NCBI GenBank assembly: GCA_004377275.1
Contig: SOIC01000071.1
Location: forward strand, 1 to 8,073
Direction of reading: 5' to 3'
Source of the DNA: Dehalococcoidia bacterium
GTDB lineage: Bacteria; Chloroflexota; Dehalococcoidia; E44-bin15
Length of the DNA: 8,073 nt
The position numbers were made by a program, and so were the translations under genes. Of this stretch, positions 4,586 through 8,073 are shown in pieces (within the stretch, counting starts at the first letter, position 1; each line of letters begins with the position of its first letter). The notes under the pieces were generated by a model that saw only the letters and a list, made by a program, of their open reading frames with translations, was not told where the DNA came from and did no database searches.

Positions 4586-5836
4586 CTATTTCATGGAGAC
4601 CAGCGTTCGTCTCAGTTCGAAAAGGGCGTGGTAGGTGGCGCGGCGCTTCACCTGGTGCCGCAGCTGGGGGTAAATTCCCAGGGCAAGCCTTGTCTCCCTC
4701 CCATCGTCGATGGCGATGTGGACGGTGCCTACAGGCTTCCCCTCATCCTCGGTAGGGCCGGCCACGCCGGTGATGCCCACCCCGATGTCGGCTCCCAGCC
4801 GCTCTCTCGCCACCCTAGCCATGTCCCCCGCCACCTCTGGACTGATGGCGCCATGCCGGGCGATAAGCGCGGTGCTTACCCCGTAGGAGATCTTCACCTC
4901 ATTGGTATAGGCTACCAGCCCCCCTTTGAAGTATTTGGAACTTCCGGGAACATCGGTTATGGTATTAGCGAGTAGTCCCCCGCTGCACGATTCCATAGTG
5001 GCCAGGGTAAGCCCCTTTTCCACAAGGAGCGTGCCCACCAGGCCCTCCAGGGTTTCCTCGTTGCTGCCCCAGATAATATCGCTGAGAAGGGAGCGGAGCT
5101 CGATTTCCCTTTTAGCTATCATCTCCTCTGCCTCCTCCCTTTTCTTAGCTTTGGCGGTCAGGCGCAGGTGAATGCCATCGGTCTTGGCGTAGACGGCTAG
5201 GGTTGGGTTGTGGGATGAGAGGAGGGGTTTTACCACCTCGGCGACGCCCGCTTCGGTCATGCCCAGGGTCTTGATAGTACGTGACAGAATGACATCGCCT
5301 TGCAGCCTCTCCCTCAGCCTCCCCGCTACATCCGTCTCCCACATGTGCCGCATCTCCGATGGCGGGCCGGGCATGGCGATCAAGATTTTAGGTTCTCCCC
5401 GCTCCCCTCGCCCTTTCTCCACCCACCAGCCGGGTGCGGTGCCCGATGGGTTGGGGATCGCCTGAGCCGAGGGGATGAGGGTGGCCTGCTTGACATTGCT
5501 TTCGGGCATGGTGAAGCCGCGATGGGAGAATAACTCCCTCAGCCCACGCTCAAGCTCCGGGTCCACGCTCAGCTCCTCGCCAAGCATCGCGGCGATGGCC
5601 TCGCGGGTGAGGTCGTCCTCGGTGGGGCCCAGGCCCCCGGTGGTGAGCACGACATCGGAGCGGCCCCAGGCACGCTCCAGGCATTCCCTCAACCTATCAA
5701 GGTTATCGCCCACCTGAGTGACCCACAGCAGGTCGATCCCCAGTGGCGGCAATTGTGAGGCGAGGTAGGAGGCATTGGTATCGGTAATCTCTCCCAAAAG
5801 GAGCTCGGTGCCGATGGAGATTATCTCGGCCTTCAT
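4586..5836 (-). CDS. cinA: CinA: dinucleotide pyrophosphatase and NMN amidohydrolase
   Basis: The 416-residue protein is a full two-domain CinA. The N-terminal MoCF-like (COG1058) domain, residues 1 to about 170, has SIGTELLLGE and TTGGLGPTEDD (65-75); characterised members hydrolyse ADP-ribose and related dinucleotides. The C-terminal PncC domain, about 255-416, has ESCSGG (282-287), where Ser283 matches the catalytic serine, and GVAGPTEDEGKPVGTVHIA; it deamidates NMN to nicotinate mononucleotide and ammonia. The serine motif reads SCSGG rather than the commoner SCTGG, a mild change. The ATG at 5836 follows AGAGGT and lies 11 bases after the thi4 stop, so the genes are almost certainly co-transcribed. 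Thi4 consumes NAD and releases nicotinamide, so an NAD-salvage or pyrophosphatase partner makes sense. The name reflects an old link to competence, with no sign of that here. Confidence 0.93.
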   Translation of the reverse strand: MKAEIISIGTELLLGEITDTNASYLASQLPPLGIDLLWVTQVGDNLDRLRECLERAWGRSDVVLTTGGLGPTEDDLTREAIAAMLGEELSVDPELERGLRELFSHRGFTMPESNVKQATLIPSAQAIPNPSGTAPGWWVEKGRGERGEPKILIAMPGPPSEMRHMWETDVAGRLRERLQGDVILSRTIKTLGMTEAGVAEVVKPLLSSHNPTLAVYAKTDGIHLRLTAKAKKREEAEEMIAKREIELRSLLSDIIWGSNEETLEGLVGTLLVEKGLTLATMESCSGGLLANTITDVPGSSKYFKGGLVAYTNEVKISYGVSTALIARHGAISPEVAGDMARVARERLGADIGVGITGVAGPTEDEGKPVGTVHIAIDDGRETRLALGIYPQLRHQVKRRATYHALFELRRTLVSMK

Positions 5837-5847
5837 CTATACCTCTA

Positions 5848-6639
5848 CTATGCGGCGACCTTTTGAAGGATTTGCGCAACAACCTCCGCCGCCCGCTTCC
5901 CTGAAAGCAGCATGCCGCCGAAGGTGGGGCCCATCCGGGGCAGCCCGTAGATCGTGGCCACCGCCATGCCGCAGACCACCAGCCCGGGGTATACCTCACC
6001 GGTATGTTCCACCACCGCGTCCTCTGACCCCGCGATCCAGAGGGCCCCCTCGCCTTTCGTCTTGATCAACCCCCGCTGCTCCAGCTTTTTGACCACGCTG
6101 GCATCGTGGCCGGTGGCATCGATCACCACCTTTGATTCCAGGGGCACCGGGTCGAGGGCAGCGATCTCCCGTGGCAGGTGAGCGATGGGGCTCCAGTTGA
6201 CCACCACACCTGCCATTCGGTTATCCTCCCGGAGGATGACATCCTCAAGGAGGGTCAGGGACAAAAATTTCACCCCCACATCGCAGGCTGAGGCGATGAG
6301 ACTGGCGCAGGCATGGGGGGCATCGGCAGTATACAGCCCCTCGCTGGCCTTCTCATAGGGGACCCCCAGTTCCTCGAGGACCTGCTGCGCTGGTGCTCTA
6401 ATAGTGAGCTTATTCATGAAATATCCCCCGATCCAGAATCCACCGCCCAGGTAGTTGTTCCGCTCCACAATGAGGACCTTGACCCCCTTTATGCCGAGCT
6501 CCTTTCCTGCCATGAGCCCGCTGGGCCCGCCGCCCACGATAATCACATCGCTCTCTGTATAATCCTCAAGCTGGCGAAGAAAGCTGCTTACTATGGCCCT
6601 GGTAACATCCTTCTCCGCTATCGGATGGAATATGGTCAT
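5848..6639 (-). CDS. thi4: Thi4-family ADP-thiazole synthase, archaeal type
   Basis: The 263-residue protein is full length for the archaeal/bacterial Thi4 branch. It has the dinucleotide-binding IIVGGGPSGLMAG (33-45), an acidic-basic ER pair (59-60) ending the second strand, GGGFWIGG (65-72), ATGHD (175-179) and the C-terminal GLPRMGPTFGGMLLSGKRAAE. The family builds the adenylated thiazole precursor of thiamin from NAD and glycine; yeast Thi4 gives up a cysteine sulfur, while methanogen enzymes carry His there and use sulfide with iron. Here the aligned residue, two before DP in REIAALDP, is Ala161. The ATG at 6639 follows AAGGAGA at good spacing. It lies 22 bases after thiC, which makes the pyrimidine half, and 11 before cinA. 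An archaeal ribose-1,5-bisphosphate relative is less likely because thiC is next to it. Confidence 0.9.
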   Translation of the reverse strand: MTIFHPIAEKDVTRAIVSSFLRQLEDYTESDVIIVGGGPSGLMAGKELGIKGVKVLIVERNNYLGGGFWIGGYFMNKLTIRAPAQQVLEELGVPYEKASEGLYTADAPHACASLIASACDVGVKFLSLTLLEDVILREDNRMAGVVVNWSPIAHLPREIAALDPVPLESKVVIDATGHDASVVKKLEQRGLIKTKGEGALWIAGSEDAVVEHTGEVYPGLVVCGMAVATIYGLPRMGPTFGGMLLSGKRAAEVVAQILQKVAA

Positions 6640-6661
6640 TAAGTTTCTCCTTTCACTGTGG

Positions 6662-7957
6662 CTAGCACTTTACTGATTTAACGCCCAGGAAGTCTGACGT
6701 CAGTTTCATGGCGCAGAGTTCGCCGCACATGCTGCAGGCATCCCCTGAAGTGGCATGTTGCCGGTGTAACCGGCGCGCTTTTTTGGGGTCCAGGCCCAGT
6801 CTCACCTGTTCCTCCCAGTCCAGGTTCTTGCGCGCTACGGACATTCTCCGATCCCGTTCCCAGGCGCCCTTTACCCCCTTAGCGATATCGGCGGCGTGAG
6901 CCGCGATTCGGGAGGCGATCACCCCCTCCTTCACATCATCCAGGTCGGGGAGGCCGAGGTGCTCTGAGGGGGTTACATAGCACAAGAAGTCAGCACCCGC
7001 CAGGGCAGCTATGGCGCCACCGATGGCTCCTGAGATATGGTCGTAGCCGGCGGCGATATCGGTGACCAGCGGTCCCAGTACATAGAATGGAGCCCCTTTG
7101 CAAATGGCCTTCTCTAGCTGGACATTGGTGGTAATCTGGTCCAGCGGGACATGCCCCGGACCCTCCACCATTACCTGGACCCCGGCATCCCAGGCACGCT
7201 CCACCAGCTCCCCGAGGATGAGGAGCTCCTCCACCTGCGCCCTATCAGTGGCATCGGCCAGGCTGCCCGGACGCAGTCCATCGCCCAAACTCAGCGTCAC
7301 ATCGAATTCTCGGGCGATCTCCAGCAAGCGGTCATACTGCTCGTATAGCGGGTTCTCCTGCTCATTATGGAGGATCCAGCCGAGGAGGATGGCACCACCG
7401 CGCGAGACGACGTCGGTCACCCTTTTCTGGCGTTTCAGTCGCTCGATGGCTGTGCGGGTGACCCCGCAGTGAACCGTCACAAAATCGACGCCCTCCGCGG
7501 CCTGCTCTTCGATCACCTGGAAGAGGTCATCGGGGGTCATGTGTACAATCGCCCCCCTCCTTTCGATAGTATCGATGCCCGCCTGATAGATGGGGACGGT
7601 GCCCAGGGGGATGGCGCTTTCTTTGAGGATGGCGCGGCGGATGGCGCTGAGGTCGCCCCCGGTGCTCAGGTCCATGACCGTATCTGACTTATACTCGATA
7701 GCAACCCTCAGCTTCTCTAGCTCGCTCTCCATATCGCCGTAGTCCGTTGAGGTGCCGATATTGGCGTTGACCTTCACCCTCAGCCCCTTCCCTATGCCGC
7801 AGTATTGACTGAGCTGGTGGTTCCGATTTGCCGGGATCACTATATTGCCATCGGCGATCCCCTGCCGAATAAACTCTGGAGCCACCTCTTCCGCTTCGGC
7901 GACAAGTTTCATCTGCGGCGAGATGCTTCCGCTCCTTGCTAACTCTAATTGCGTCAC
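6662..7957 (-). CDS. thiC: Phosphomethylpyrimidine synthase ThiC, short form
   Basis: ThiC is a radical SAM enzyme that rearranges aminoimidazole ribotide into hydroxymethylpyrimidine phosphate for thiamin. This 431-residue copy is the short form without the N-terminal extension of the ~630-residue proteobacterial protein. Visible landmarks are NANIGTS (64-70), MDLSTGGDL (95-103), DFVTVHCGVTR (158-168), SLGDGLRPG (223-231), VEGPGHVPLDQ (264-274) and YYVLGPLVTDIAAGYDHI-like residues 292-308. The C-terminal cluster site is C408-SM-C411-GEL-C415, a CX2CX3C spacing, one shorter than the textbook CX2CX4C; a further Cys is the last residue. The start is GTG 7957, set by AAGGAGG (7963-7969) five bases upstream; an ATG at 7962 is out of frame and stops after two codons. 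It leads the thiC-thi4-cinA cluster. No TPP riboswitch is recognised upstream. Confidence 0.96.
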   Translation of the reverse strand: MTQLELARSGSISPQMKLVAEAEEVAPEFIRQGIADGNIVIPANRNHQLSQYCGIGKGLRVKVNANIGTSTDYGDMESELEKLRVAIEYKSDTVMDLSTGGDLSAIRRAILKESAIPLGTVPIYQAGIDTIERRGAIVHMTPDDLFQVIEEQAAEGVDFVTVHCGVTRTAIERLKRQKRVTDVVSRGGAILLGWILHNEQENPLYEQYDRLLEIAREFDVTLSLGDGLRPGSLADATDRAQVEELLILGELVERAWDAGVQVMVEGPGHVPLDQITTNVQLEKAICKGAPFYVLGPLVTDIAAGYDHISGAIGGAIAALAGADFLCYVTPSEHLGLPDLDDVKEGVIASRIAAHAADIAKGVKGAWERDRRMSVARKNLDWEEQVRLGLDPKKARRLHRQHATSGDACSMCGELCAMKLTSDFLGVKSVKC

Positions 7958-7962
7958 CTCAT

Positions 7963-7969
7963 CCTCCTT
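7963..7969 (-). promoter_or_regulatory. Strong ribosome binding site for thiC
   Basis: Minus-strand AAGGAGG ends five bases before GTG 7957. It is the best Shine-Dalgarno sequence in the window and decides the GTG start over an out-of-frame ATG at 7962 that sits too close to it. Confidence 0.85.
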
Positions 7970-7970
7970 C

Positions 7971-7998
7971 TTTTCGAAATTTTTCGAAATAGCTATTT
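7971..7998. promoter_or_regulatory. Clustered palindromes upstream of thiC, possible operator
   Basis: The 10-base unit TTTTCGAAAT occurs twice in perfect tandem (7971-7990); each contains the palindrome TTTCGAAA, with centres one helical turn apart. The second unit overlaps a perfect 12-base palindrome, AAATAGCTATTT (7987-7998). A third TTCGAA is at 8028-8033. The cluster lies directly upstream of the thiC ribosome binding site, where a repressor or a folded leader could act. Function is inferred from position and symmetry only. Nothing else was recognised between 7958 and 8073; promoter boxes are not convincing. Confidence 0.4.
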
Positions 7999-8073
7999 GC
8001 CAGCCTAGTAAAACCTCTACCCGCTTTCGAATTGTGTTCCTTGTAATTGTCGTTCAAAATAAAATAACCAAGA

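Noticed and set aside
7958..8073. TPP riboswitch upstream of thiC
   Set aside because: The conserved CUGAGA and related core strings are not found in the visible leader; the window ends too soon to exclude one further upstream.

Overview
The window looks like part of a bacterial chromosome from an anaerobe. The evidence is bacterial Shine-Dalgarno sites (a strong GGAGG before thiC), GTG and TTG starts, a short one-domain ThiC, an archaeal-type Thi4, a bacterial-branch deoxyhypusine-synthase-like protein and dispersed GTCAT-palindrome repeats. My best guess is Chloroflexota, perhaps Dehalococcoidia-like. That is inference with modest confidence; no rRNA or other phylogenetic marker is present. 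All recognised genes lie on the minus strand, so transcription runs from high to low coordinates.

Right part (8073 to 4586): a compact thiamin/NAD cluster, thiC - thi4 - cinA, with gaps of 22 and 11 bases. ThiC makes the pyrimidine half of thiamin. Thi4 makes the ADP-linked thiazole from NAD, glycine and sulfur. CinA combines a dinucleotide pyrophosphatase domain with an NMN deamidase domain. No TPP riboswitch is seen in the 116 bases of visible thiC leader. Instead there are tandem TTTCGAAA palindromes and an adjoining 12-bp palindrome next to the ribosome binding site.

Middle (4585 to 2940): a gene-free stretch of about 440 bases with palindromic repeats. It is followed by a signal-peptide membrane protein with a Pro-Thr stalk, preceded by a plausible sigma70-type promoter placed so that the mRNA would be nearly leaderless, and then a small excisionase-family helix-turn-helix gene.

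Left part (2939 to 478): a polyamine cluster, speD - dys - speB. A pyruvoyl-dependent SpeD-type decarboxylase is followed, after a 135-base leader holding a diverged tandem duplication, by a deoxyhypusine-synthase-like protein. That gene overlaps agmatinase speB by four bases. The DHS-like protein keeps the catalytic lysine but by eye lacks several residues that bind spermidine in true DHS. The cluster may therefore make homospermidine or another polyamine rather than hypusine. The last 477 bases hold no gene, only dispersed palindromic repeats.

The points most worth a second look are the polyamine trio with its altered DHS-like active site, the duplicated structured leader before dys, a Thi4 with Ala where Cys or His supplies or handles sulfur, and the possibility that CinA processes the Thi4 product.
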